The notes under the pieces: model-generated
Database searches by the model: none
The model's input: the letters and a program-made list of their open reading frames with translations, nothing else
What the model was told of the DNA's origin: nothing
Shown: in pieces, positions 34,658 to 42,860 of the stretch
Position numbering within the stretch: position 1 is the stretch's first letter
Layout: every line of letters starts with the position of its first letter
Made by a program: the position numbers and the translations under genes
NCBI GenBank assembly: GCA_027080995.1
Contig: JALWNT010000063.1
Location: 1-46,224, forward strand
Direction of reading: 5' to 3'
Origin: Campylobacteraceae bacterium
Lineage (GTDB): Bacteria > Campylobacterota > Campylobacteria > Campylobacterales > Sulfurovaceae
Length of the DNA stretch: 46,224 nucleotides

Positions 34658-35953
34658 CTATAGCCGTTCGATCCCCTCGTACGCCACCTTCATCATCTTG
34701 TCGATCTCTTCGTTCGTGATGATATAGGGCGGCATGAAATAGATGACGTTTCCCAGCGGGCGCAGCAGAACTTCGTGCTCCAGTCCGTAGCGGTAGATCT
34801 CCAGGCCGATCCGTTCTTCGGGGGAATAGCCGGCCAGCTCCACGGCGGCGATCATTCCGGTTTGCCGGACCTCTTTGACGTTGGGGAGTGTCGAAAACTT
34901 TTTCAGATTGTGGGCGATGCGTTCGCTTTTTTCCCGGTTTTTTTCCAGCACATTGTCGCTTTCGAAGATCTCCAGCGTCGCCAGGGCCGCGGCGCAGGCG
35001 ATGGGGTTGCCGGTGTAACTGTGGGAGTGGAGGAAAGCCTTGTGCTCGTTGTAGTCGCAATAGAAAGCGCCGTAGATTTCGTCGCTTGTCAGGACGGCGG
35101 AGAGGGGAAGAAATCCGCCGGTGAGGCCCTTGGAGAGGGCCATGAAATCAGGGCTGATACGGGCCTGTTCGCAGGCGAACAACGTCCCGGTGCGGCCGAA
35201 GCCCGTCATAATTTCGTCCGCGATGAGATGAATACCGTAACGGCGGGTCAATGCCCGGGCTTCCCGGAGATAGTCGGGGGAATACAGGTGCATCCCGCCC
35301 GCTCCCTGGACCAGCGGTTCGACGATCAGCGCGGAGATTTCGTGCCCCCGCCGCTGCAGAATCGCTTCAAGAGCCGTAAGCGCTTCGGCCGTCGCTTCGG
35401 GGCTTTTGTCCCGGGGGACGGGCGTCTGAATGTTGGCGATGAGCAGGGGGGCGTAGGTGGCTTTGTAGAGTTCCACGTCTCCCACACTGAGGGCTCCGAG
35501 CGTTTCACCGTGGTAACTGTTGCTCAGAGAGAGAAAGAGGGGACGTTCCTCCCCCCGGTTTCGGTGAAAGTGATAGCTCATCTTTAGAGCTACTTCAACG
35601 GCGCTGGAGCCGTTGTCGGCATAAAAAACTTTTGTGAGTCCTTCGGGAGTGAGTTCGACCAGTTTTTTGGCCAGAGTGACGGCGGGAGGGTGGGTGAAGC
35701 CCGCCAGGAGGACGTGTTCGAGCTCTCGGGCCTGGCGGGAGACGGCTGCGGCGATACGCGGGTTGCCGTGGCCGAAGAGATTGACCCACCAACTGCTGAT
35801 CGCGTCGAGATAGCGTCGTCCTTCAAAGTCGTAGAGCCAGACGCCTTCGGCGCGTTTGATCGGCACAAGAGGAAGCCGTTCATGATCCTTCATCTGCGTA
35901 CAGGGGTGCCACAGATAGCGCAAATCTTCTTCCATCCATTCCCGATTGTTCAT
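34658..35953 (-). CDS. bioA: Adenosylmethionine-8-amino-7-oxononanoate aminotransferase (biotin synthesis)
   Basis: A 431-residue PLP enzyme that makes 7,8-diaminopelargonate with SAM as amino donor. LWHPCTQM near the N-terminus and DAISSWWVNLFGHGNP are specific to BioA. Asp246 (ADEIMTGFGRTG) and the Schiff-base Lys275 (SKGLTGG) form the PLP site. Its start has AGGAGG. No other biotin gene is adjacent; its link to ppiD-ftsA-ftsZ is a Campylobacterota gene-order feature. Its promoter overlaps that of ppiD. Confidence 0.95.
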   Translation of the reverse strand: MNNREWMEEDLRYLWHPCTQMKDHERLPLVPIKRAEGVWLYDFEGRRYLDAISSWWVNLFGHGNPRIAAAVSRQARELEHVLLAGFTHPPAVTLAKKLVELTPEGLTKVFYADNGSSAVEVALKMSYHFHRNRGEERPLFLSLSNSYHGETLGALSVGDVELYKATYAPLLIANIQTPVPRDKSPEATAEALTALEAILQRRGHEISALIVEPLVQGAGGMHLYSPDYLREARALTRRYGIHLIADEIMTGFGRTGTLFACEQARISPDFMALSKGLTGGFLPLSAVLTSDEIYGAFYCDYNEHKAFLHSHSYTGNPIACAAALATLEIFESDNVLEKNREKSERIAHNLKKFSTLPNVKEVRQTGMIAAVELAGYSPEERIGLEIYRYGLEHEVLLRPLGNVIYFMPPYIITNEEIDKMMKVAYEGIERL

Positions 35954-35993
35954 TCCGCCTCCTGGGCTAATCGCCTCTTAATGTCATGTTCAC

Positions 35994-36003
35994 TAAAATT
36001 ATA
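35994..36003. promoter_or_regulatory. Overlapping divergent -10 elements for bioA and ppiD
   Basis: Plus strand: TAAAAT at 35994-35999, 35 bp before the ppiD ATG. Minus strand: TATAAT at 35998-36003, 44 bp before the bioA ATG. The two overlap by 2 bp, so polymerase binding should be mutually exclusive. Confidence 0.5.
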
Positions 36004-36034
36004 GGCAAATTTTATCGACAAGGCGGCTACGGGC

Positions 36035-37501
36035 ATGATTGCATGGATGCAAAAACACAACAAATATCTGGTGATCACGATTTGGATCGCCACCATCGCC
36101 TTCATCGGGGCCGGATTCGTCGGCTGGGGAACCTATCAGTACGGCTCCAAAGCCGGTGCGATCGCCCGAGTCGGTGACGTGACGATCAGTCAGGAAAAGT
36201 TCAATTTCACCTATCAAAATCTCTACCGACAGTACGCCGAAATGTTCAAAGGAAATTTCGACGACGCCAAGGCGAAAAAAATGGGCTTGGACAAAGAGGT
36301 GTTTCGTCGTCTTGTCTCCCAGGCGATGCTGCTGAATCTGGCGAAGGAGTACGGAGTGATCGTCTCGGACGAAGAGTTGGCCGAAGCGATCGCCGAACTG
36401 CCGGCTTTCAGGACGAACGGAAAATTCGACAAAAGAGTCTACAAAACATTTCTTGAGGCCCGTGGACTCAAAGCGAAAACCTTCGAAAGCATTCTGCGTG
36501 ACGATCTGACCATCGAGAAGTTGATGGGGTTTCTCAACCTGAATGCCGTACCTTTCGAGAAAGAGGTGGTGGCATCGGCTCTAAGTGTTTCGGACAAAAT
36601 CCGCTACCAGGTGCTCAATCCGGCAAGCGTCGATCTCAATGCGAGCGAAGCGGATCTGAAAAAGCTCTGGGAGGGTGAAAAAGAGAAATTTATGACCCCT
36701 CGCCACTATACGTTGGCACTGCTTTGGACCGATACTTCGGACCTCAATGCGAGCGAAGCGGATTTGAAAACCTTTTATCAGAAAAACAGCTTCAACTATA
36801 CCGATGCCGAAGGGAAAGAGTTGGGTTTCGAAAAAGCCCGTGCCCGGGTGGAGAGGGACTATCGGATCAAAAAAGGAAAGAAAAAGGCTCTTCTCGATTA
36901 CATTGCGTTTAAAAAAGGGAAGAAAAAAGCGACAGAAATCAAAGATCTGCCGGTCGGAGACAAATCGCTTCCTCGAAGTCTCTGGAAAGAGATCGAAAAC
37001 ACCTCTCCAGGCGGACTGATCAAGCCCCGTCCCGTCAAAGACCGTTATGTGACCGTCCGAATCGAAAAGACGACCGCTCCGCGACCCATGCGTTTTGAGG
37101 AGGCCAAGGCTTTGGTGGCTGCCCAATGGAAAAAAGAAGCGGCGGCCAAGGCGATCGAAAAAGAGGCGAAAGAGCTTTTGAAAACACCGGAAAAAATCTC
37201 CGGAGAGAGCCCCTGGCTCAGCCTGACGGAGAGTGTCACTCTGCCGCCGCTCTCTCTTTCCGAAAGTTTGCAATTCGTGCAAAAGCTATTTACATCTAAT
37301 GAAAAAGAGGGTATTATCGATCTAGCCGGCAAAAAAGTTGTCTATGTGATCGAAGAGCAGCGGTTCGGGCAGAACGATAAAAATCTGACAAAAAAAATCG
37401 GGGCGACTGCCGATCGAATCAAAAAAGGTGAATTTGAAGGATCTCTGTTGAAGTCCCTCTATGAAAAATATCCCGTCAAATCGTTTGTAAAAGGATTCTA
37501 G
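36035..37501 (+). CDS. PpiD/SurA-like periplasmic folding factor with a membrane anchor
   Basis: A 488-residue protein: short cytoplasmic start, membrane anchor (about 11-33), a SurA_N-type chaperone domain (about 40-190) and a parvulin-like region (about 210-370), then a helical tail. As in PpiD it should sit at the inner-membrane face and help secreted proteins fold; whether the parvulin domain is an active prolyl isomerase is unclear. DLNASEADLK occurs twice (residues 200-209 and 236-245), encoded by near-identical 30-nt repeats 108 bp apart. It lies 2 bp upstream of ftsA. Confidence 0.85.
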   Translation: MIAWMQKHNKYLVITIWIATIAFIGAGFVGWGTYQYGSKAGAIARVGDVTISQEKFNFTYQNLYRQYAEMFKGNFDDAKAKKMGLDKEVFRRLVSQAMLLNLAKEYGVIVSDEELAEAIAELPAFRTNGKFDKRVYKTFLEARGLKAKTFESILRDDLTIEKLMGFLNLNAVPFEKEVVASALSVSDKIRYQVLNPASVDLNASEADLKKLWEGEKEKFMTPRHYTLALLWTDTSDLNASEADLKTFYQKNSFNYTDAEGKELGFEKARARVERDYRIKKGKKKALLDYIAFKKGKKKATEIKDLPVGDKSLPRSLWKEIENTSPGGLIKPRPVKDRYVTVRIEKTTAPRPMRFEEAKALVAAQWKKEAAAKAIEKEAKELLKTPEKISGESPWLSLTESVTLPPLSLSESLQFVQKLFTSNEKEGIIDLAGKKVVYVIEEQRFGQNDKNLTKKIGATADRIKKGEFEGSLLKSLYEKYPVKSFVKGF

Positions 37502-37503
37502 AA

Positions 37504-38940
37504 GTGTCGAAAACGATTCTAGCCATCGATGTCGGCTCCACGAAAGTCGCGGCCGTTATCGCCGAAGTGAATGCTGACAACGGTCTGACGATCACGGGGC
37601 ACGGCGTCGTCGAATCCAAAGGTGTCAAAAAAGGGGTGATCACCAACATAGAACTCGCCTCCAAATCGATCAAAAAAGCGCTCAACGATGCGCGAAGAAT
37701 CGCAGGCAACAACATCTCCGTCGCGACCGTCTCCATCTCCAATGCTTACGCCCGCAGTCTCAATTCGTCGGGCATTGTCAACATCCCCCACAAAGACATT
37801 TCGATCAAAGAGATCAAGCGGGTCATGGATACGGCGCTCTACAATGCCAACATTCCCAATGAATTTGAAGTGATCCATGTGCTCCCCTACAACTTCAAAG
37901 TGGACGATCAGGATTTTATCGAGGATCCCTACGGGATGAACGCCAGCCGCTTGGAGGTCAGTGTCAATATCATCATGACCCAAAAATCGGCGTTGAATAA
38001 TTTGACCAAAGCGGTGCGCGCCGCCGGACTGGAGATCGGAGGAATCGTTCTCAACAGTTACGCCTCCGCCATCGCCGTCATAGGAGACGACGAACGGGAA
38101 CTGGGGGTTGCCGTCATCGATATGGGCGGTCAGACCAGCAATCTGATCATCCATGTGGGCAATTCGATCCGCTACAACGATTTTCTCGCCGTGGGTTCCA
38201 ACCACATCACCAACGATCTCTCCATGGCGCTGCATACGCCGCTGAGCGTGGCAGAGAAGGTGAAGATCCGCCACGGCAATCTGCTGGAGAGCAGCAGTGA
38301 GAGCATCGAACTCCCGGTGATCGGGGATGAAGAGAGTCGCAACCCTGTCCCGCTCGAAACCGTTCATGCCATCATATTGGCACGGGTCGAAGAGGCGCTG
38401 ATGCTGCTGGCTAAGTCCATCGACAAAAGTGCTCTGCGGGAGCAGATCGGTGCGGGAGCGGTCCTGACCGGAGGAATGACCAAGCTCAAAGGGATGCGCG
38501 AATTGGCCCAGGCGATTTTCGGGATGCCGGTACGCATCGGTCTGCCCCGGGAGTTAGACGGCATGTACGAAGAGATGAAAGATCCCGCCTTCTCGACCGT
38601 GGTCGGTCTTTTGCTCCATCAGGCGGGCGGGCATACGCAATACGAGATCGATTTCGGAAAGAATCTTTTGCATCATAAAGAGGTTTCCACTTCAGAGACT
38701 CTTGACGATTTGCAACTCGGTGGACGGAAAGAGGAGAGTTCGGAAGAGAAGGAGTTTTCCTTCGATTTCAACGAACCCGGGAAAAAAGAGAAAAAAAACC
38801 GCCGATCTTCCCGACGCAGCGCTGAAAAGAACGTCGAAGAGGAAGAAACGGCTTTCGACTTCGGTGATCTGCCCAAACCCTCCAAAGAGGAGGGTGGGGG
38901 CCTTGGCAAATTCGTCAACTGGATGAAACAACTCTTTTGA
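37504..38940 (+). CDS. ftsA: Cell division protein FtsA
   Basis: A 478-residue actin-like ATPase that tethers FtsZ to the membrane. The N-terminal phosphate loop AIDVGSTKVAAVIAE, the SHS2 (1C) subdomain, the second nucleotide loop DMGGQTSNLI and the adenosine loop AGAVLTGGMTKLKGM are all present. It ends with an acidic/basic linker (about 395-460) and the amphipathic membrane-targeting helix GKFVNWMKQLF. The linker is longer than in E. coli FtsA (about 420 residues total). The start is GTG, with AAAGGA 9 nt upstream. Confidence 0.96.
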   Translation: MSKTILAIDVGSTKVAAVIAEVNADNGLTITGHGVVESKGVKKGVITNIELASKSIKKALNDARRIAGNNISVATVSISNAYARSLNSSGIVNIPHKDISIKEIKRVMDTALYNANIPNEFEVIHVLPYNFKVDDQDFIEDPYGMNASRLEVSVNIIMTQKSALNNLTKAVRAAGLEIGGIVLNSYASAIAVIGDDERELGVAVIDMGGQTSNLIIHVGNSIRYNDFLAVGSNHITNDLSMALHTPLSVAEKVKIRHGNLLESSSESIELPVIGDEESRNPVPLETVHAIILARVEEALMLLAKSIDKSALREQIGAGAVLTGGMTKLKGMRELAQAIFGMPVRIGLPRELDGMYEEMKDPAFSTVVGLLLHQAGGHTQYEIDFGKNLLHHKEVSTSETLDDLQLGGRKEESSEEKEFSFDFNEPGKKEKKNRRSSRRSAEKNVEEEETAFDFGDLPKPSKEEGGGLGKFVNWMKQLF

Positions 38941-38967
38941 GACATATATTAAGGATGGGAGAAGACT

Positions 38968-40149
38968 ATGGCACATTTTGACATTGAAATCGAGACAACG
39001 GCCGGTGCAGACAACGGAATCGAGGGCGCCAAAATCAAAGCGATCGGTGTCGGAGGCGGCGGCGGAAATATGATCAATCACATGATTTCCGAAAATGTCA
39101 AGGGGATCGATCTGATCGTCGCTAATACCGATGCGCAGGCTCTGGACTCATCGATGGCTCCGATCAAGCTGCAGCTTGGACCCAACGTCACCCGGGGACT
39201 CGGAGCCGGAATGAAGCCCGAAATCGGCCGCGAAGCTGCTTTGGAGAGTTTCGGAGAGATCAAAGAGACTCTCGCGGGGGCCGACATCGTCTTTATCTCC
39301 GCGGGTCTCGGCGGCGGTACGGGCACGGGAGCCGCCCCGATCATCGCCCAGGCGGCCAAAGAGGTCGGAGCGCTTACCGTCTCCGTCGTCACCACCCCTT
39401 TCCGTTTCGAAGGTCGCAAACGTCAGCAGCTCGGAAAAGCGGGACTCGAAGAGTTGAAGCGTGAGAGCGACTCCATCATCGTCGTTCCCAACGAGCGGCT
39501 GCTCTCCATCGTCGAAAAGAATCTCGGTATCAAAGAGAGTTTCCGCCTCGTCGACGATGTCCTTTGTCAGGCGGTCGCCGGGATCTCCAACGTCATCCTC
39601 TCCCACGGCCCCAACGACATCAACCTCGACTTCGCCGACGTCAAGACGGTCATGAGCCACCGCGGACTGGCGCTCATGGGATCGGGCAGCAGCACCGGAG
39701 CCAACGCCGCTTACGATGCGGCCAAGGCGGCCATCGATTCGCCCCTGCTGGACAACATCTCCATCAACGGAGCCAAAGGGGTGCTGGTGCACTTCCATAT
39801 TCATCCCGACTATCCGATCCTGCAAATCTCCGAAGCGATGGATATCATCGAAGAGCATGCGGACGAGGATGCCAGCGTCATCTTCGGTACCACGACCGAC
39901 AACAATCTCGAAATCGATCAAGTCAAGATCACGATCGTTGCGACCGGATTCGAGGAGCCCGAAAGCGTGGCGGCTCCGACTCAGGCCGAAAAGGCGAAGA
40001 GCGCGACGGATCTTCTCGCCTCCCGTTCGGCGGGCAACAACGCCAACCCCTACAACACCTTCCAGGGCGGAAGAAAAGTGGTGGGAGGCTACGATATCGA
40101 CGAAGATCTCCTGGATGTGCCGACCTTTCTGCGCAAGCAGATGGATTGA
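38968..40149 (+). CDS. ftsZ: Cell division protein FtsZ
   Basis: A 393-residue tubulin-like GTPase that forms the division ring. The tubulin signature GGGTGTGAAP is at about 114-123; VGGGGGN (nucleotide loop) and NDINLDFADV (T7 loop, catalytic Asp) are intact. A short disordered linker leads to the C-terminal peptide DVPTFLRKQMD, which binds FtsA. It lies 27 bp after ftsA with an AAGGA-type SD and is the last gene of ppiD-ftsA-ftsZ. Confidence 0.97.
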   Translation: MAHFDIEIETTAGADNGIEGAKIKAIGVGGGGGNMINHMISENVKGIDLIVANTDAQALDSSMAPIKLQLGPNVTRGLGAGMKPEIGREAALESFGEIKETLAGADIVFISAGLGGGTGTGAAPIIAQAAKEVGALTVSVVTTPFRFEGRKRQQLGKAGLEELKRESDSIIVVPNERLLSIVEKNLGIKESFRLVDDVLCQAVAGISNVILSHGPNDINLDFADVKTVMSHRGLALMGSGSSTGANAAYDAAKAAIDSPLLDNISINGAKGVLVHFHIHPDYPILQISEAMDIIEEHADEDASVIFGTTTDNNLEIDQVKITIVATGFEEPESVAAPTQAEKAKSATDLLASRSAGNNANPYNTFQGGRKVVGGYDIDEDLLDVPTFLRKQMD

Positions 40150-40165
40150 GAGAAAGCCTTTTCTC
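40150..40165 (+). terminator. Hairpin and pyrimidine tract after ftsZ
   Basis: GAGAAA-GCCT-TTTCTC begins at the ftsZ stop codon and is followed by a long C/T-rich tract up to 40195. The stem is short, so the strength is uncertain. Confidence 0.4.
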
Positions 40166-40199
40166 CTCTCCCCCTCCTTTTCCCTCTTTTTTTCGCTAC

Positions 40200-40205
40200 C
40201 ATAAT
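40200..40205 (+). promoter_or_regulatory. -10 element for the UPF0323 operon
   Basis: CATAAT, 59 bp before the ATG; the SD is AAGGAG at 40252-40257. Confidence 0.45.
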
Positions 40206-40263
40206 CTCTCATCAATTGAACAAAACAGCTAAACATTTTTTTTGAATACATAAGGAGACAAGA

Positions 40264-40884
40264 ATGAAATACATTAAAAAAATCGGAAACTATGGAGCGG
40301 GTCTCGGACTGGGCGCCCTCTTGGCCGTCGGTCTGGGCGGCTGCCAACAGCGTTCGAGCGAGCAGGCGGCTGCGGCCCAGCCTCAGCAGAAAAACGCCTT
40401 CGTCGTTATCGAGGAAGTCAAACCCGGCAAGTACAAGGTCGCGGAGGAGTTTCCCGCCAAGGAGACCCGCATCATCCTCAAGAAGCTCGACGGGACGGAG
40501 AAGGTCCTCACAAAAGAAGAGATGGATGCCTTGATCAAAAAGGAGGAGGCGAAGATCGAAAACGGTACGTCGCCTCTGACCAGCCCCGAAGGTGCGCAGG
40601 TGGCCCAGCAGGGAGGTCTGAGTCTGGGGGAGGCGATCCTCGCCAGCGCCGCGGGAGCGATGATCGGCTCCTGGATCGGCAGCAAACTCTTCAACAACCC
40701 CAACTACCAAAAGACCCGGCGTGCCGGTTACAAGACTCCCACGGCTTACAACCGCAGCGTCAACAGCTTCAAAAAAGGCGCCCGTACGACGAGCCGAAGC
40801 TCAAGCACTCGGCGCAGCGGCTTTTTCGGTAGCAGCCGTTCGATGACGAGTAGCCGAAGCCGCAGCGGTTTCTTCGGAGGCTGA
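40264..40884 (+). CDS. UPF0323 family lipoprotein
   Basis: A 206-residue lipoprotein of a family found in Campylobacterota (H. pylori HP0232 type). The lipobox GLGGC puts lipidated Cys at residue 27. Conserved family features: NAFVVIEE, the EEAKIENGTS segment, a Gly/Ala-rich helix SAAGAMIGSWIGSKLFNNPNY cut here at its end, and Ser/Arg-rich C-terminal repeats with GFFG (SGFFGSS and SGFFGG). The function is unknown. It is followed 3 bp later by the glutathionylspermidine-synthase-like gene, a pairing also seen in H. pylori (HP0232-HP0233), so the two proteins probably work together. Confidence 0.88.
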   Translation: MKYIKKIGNYGAGLGLGALLAVGLGGCQQRSSEQAAAAQPQQKNAFVVIEEVKPGKYKVAEEFPAKETRIILKKLDGTEKVLTKEEMDALIKKEEAKIENGTSPLTSPEGAQVAQQGGLSLGEAILASAAGAMIGSWIGSKLFNNPNYQKTRRAGYKTPTAYNRSVNSFKKGARTTSRSSSTRRSGFFGSSRSMTSSRSRSGFFGG

Positions 40885-40887
40885 GAA

Positions 40888-42075
40888 ATGGTCCGATTGC
40901 GCCCCGTCGAGCCGCTCGATACCGCCTATCTCGAAGAGCTGGGGTTCACTTGGCATACCGACAGCGACGAGACCCCTTATCTGGCCGACGTCCTCGTCGA
41001 AGTGACGGAGGCGGAGGCGGAAGCTTACTACGAAGCGGGCAACGAACTTTACGATATGTACGTTGCCGCGGGCGAGCATGTGATCGCCAACAATCTCTTT
41101 CACGAGATCGGCATCCCCTTCAACCTGGTGGAGTTGATCAAAGAGAGCTGGGAGAACGAAGTGCATTGGCATCTCTACGGTCGCTTCGATCTGGCCGGAG
41201 GGATCGACGGCAAGCCGATCAAACTGCTGGAGTTCAATGCCGACACCCCCACGGCGCTCTTCGAGACGGCGATCGTCCAGTGGGCGATCCTCAAGCGCAA
41301 CGGTCTGGACGAGATGGCCCAGTTCAACGGCGTCTACGATGCGCTGCTGGAAAACTTCAAACGCCTCGTGACGCTGGAGGAGAGCGTGGAGGGTTTCCAC
41401 GAGCGCTACGAGGGGTGGCGCTTTCTCTTTACCTCGATCCGGGGCAACGCGGAGGAGGAAAATACCGTCCGACTCTTGCAATACATTGCGACAGAGGCGG
41501 GATACGAGACGGAGTTTGCCTACATCGACGAGATCGAATTCGACGCAGAGGAGGGGATCTTCTACGAGGGGGTCAACTACGAACTCTGGTTCAAGCTGAT
41601 TCCCTGGGAGGCGATCGCCCTCGAGGAGCCGGATCTTGCGATGCTTCTGACCCAGATCGTCCGCAACCAAAAAGCGATCATCTTCAACCCCGCCTACACT
41701 CTGATGTTCCAGAGCAAAGGGATGCTCAAAATCCTCTGGGATCTCTACCCCGGTCATCCTCTGCTCCTGGAGAGCTCGTTCGAGCCGCTTAAGGGGAAAA
41801 TGCAGGTCAAAAAGCCCTTTTTCGGGCGTGAAGGGGGCAACGTTGCGATCCTGGAGAGCGACGGCAGCACCGTGGTCACCGATCTGCAGGGAGAGTACGC
41901 CAATTTTCCGATGCTCTACCAGGAGTATGCGGAGCTGCCGGCGGACACCGAGGGGCGGCGCTATCAGGCTGGGCTCTTTTTCGCCTACGAATCCTGCGGT
42001 CTGGGTTATCGGCGCGGCGGAGAGATCCTTGATAATCTCTCCAAATTCGTCGGCCACGTGATCGTTCCCGCATGA
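40888..42075 (+). CDS. Glutathionylspermidine synthase-family ATP-grasp protein (YgiC/YjfC-like)
   Basis: A 395-residue protein of the GSP-synthase ATP-grasp family without the amidase half of E. coli Gsp. Visible family features: GRFDLAGGIDGKPIKLLEFNADTP (cut: LEFNADTPT is the core) and, near the C-terminus, VKKPFFGREGGNV, an ATP/metal-binding loop. Family members form peptide-like C-N bonds using ATP; YgiC-like proteins have no settled substrate, so glutathionylspermidine production here is not claimed. It sits between the UPF0323 lipoprotein and an L,D-transpeptidase and overlaps the latter by ATGA. Confidence 0.85.
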   Translation: MVRLRPVEPLDTAYLEELGFTWHTDSDETPYLADVLVEVTEAEAEAYYEAGNELYDMYVAAGEHVIANNLFHEIGIPFNLVELIKESWENEVHWHLYGRFDLAGGIDGKPIKLLEFNADTPTALFETAIVQWAILKRNGLDEMAQFNGVYDALLENFKRLVTLEESVEGFHERYEGWRFLFTSIRGNAEEENTVRLLQYIATEAGYETEFAYIDEIEFDAEEGIFYEGVNYELWFKLIPWEAIALEEPDLAMLLTQIVRNQKAIIFNPAYTLMFQSKGMLKILWDLYPGHPLLLESSFEPLKGKMQVKKPFFGREGGNVAILESDGSTVVTDLQGEYANFPMLYQEYAELPADTEGRRYQAGLFFAYESCGLGYRRGGEILDNLSKFVGHVIVPA

Positions 42076-42635
42076 AAACGTCAACGATAAGATTTTTTTT
42101 CACCGTTTTGGTTTCGGGTCTTGTGTCGCTGACAGCCGGAAAGCCCGGACCTTTGGCTGCCGTCGACTCCGCGGGGGAAAATGCCGTTCGCGTGGTGAAA
42201 AAACCGATACTAAAAGCCCAAAAAGTCCTCATCGACAAATCGGAGCGTACGCTCTATTTGATCCGCAACGGCAAAGTCTATCGTCACTATCACATCGCCC
42301 TGGGCAGGCACCCCGAAGGTCCGAAAATTAAAGAGCACGACGGACGCACCCCGGAGGGGAACTATACGCTCGATTATAAAAATGCGCAGAGCCATTATTA
42401 CCGGGCGATCCACGTCAGCTATCCCGGCCCCAAAGATCTAGCCCGGGCCAAAAAGCTCGGCATCAACCCCGGCGGGGCGATCATGATCCACGGACAGCCC
42501 AACTGGTGGGGCTGGCTTTCACCCATTCGTCAGCGCTTCGACTGGACCGCCGGCTGCATCGCCGTCAGCAACGGCGATATGGACGAGATCTGGCAGGCGG
42601 TCGCACCGGGGACGCCGGTTGAGATAAGGCCGTAA
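42072..42635 (+). CDS. L,D-transpeptidase (YkuD domain), exported
   Basis: A 187-residue protein with a signal peptide (about 1-22) and a YkuD domain (about 50-185). The catalytic motif is His140-Gly141 followed by DWTAGCIAVSN with nucleophile Cys162 (the family consensus is SHGC; TAGC is an accepted variant). It may form 3-3 peptidoglycan crosslinks or attach or trim peptides; Campylobacterota relatives such as Csd6 act as L,D-carboxypeptidases, so direction is uncertain. It ends in a repeated AAGGCCGT octamer that includes the stop codon, just before a heptad array. Confidence 0.88.
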   Translation: MKTSTIRFFFTVLVSGLVSLTAGKPGPLAAVDSAGENAVRVVKKPILKAQKVLIDKSERTLYLIRNGKVYRHYHIALGRHPEGPKIKEHDGRTPEGNYTLDYKNAQSHYYRAIHVSYPGPKDLARAKKLGINPGGAIMIHGQPNWWGWLSPIRQRFDWTAGCIAVSNGDMDEIWQAVAPGTPVEIRP

Positions 42636-42639
42636 GGCC

Positions 42640-42843
42640 GTGCTACGTATTACGTGTTACGTGCTACGAATTGGGTTGGAATATTGAGTCTTGGGCCCGC
42701 CATTGTGAACTTGATTCAGAATCCACGGTTGCCTAGGTATACGAAGCTTTGGATTCCGGATCGAGTCCGGAATGACAAATGTTTGTCAGAAAACTCAATT
42801 CTTAACACTTAGCACGTAGCACTTAACACATAACACGTAACAC
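42640..42843. repeat. Symmetrical intergenic element with heptad arrays as inverted arms
   Basis: Left arm 42640-42667: four GTRYTAC units. Right arm 42802-42843: six NTARCAC units, the reverse-complement type. GAATTG (42668-42673) and CAATTC (42796-42801) join arms to a 122-bp core. Over 34 bp the arms pair at 26 positions by my count. The core contains ATTCCGGA-TCGAG-TCCGGAAT (42753-42773), a palindrome of a type widespread in bacterial spacers. No gene is present. The helicase SD follows directly. Confidence 0.65.
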
Positions 42844-42860
42844 GAAAAAAAAGGATTCCT

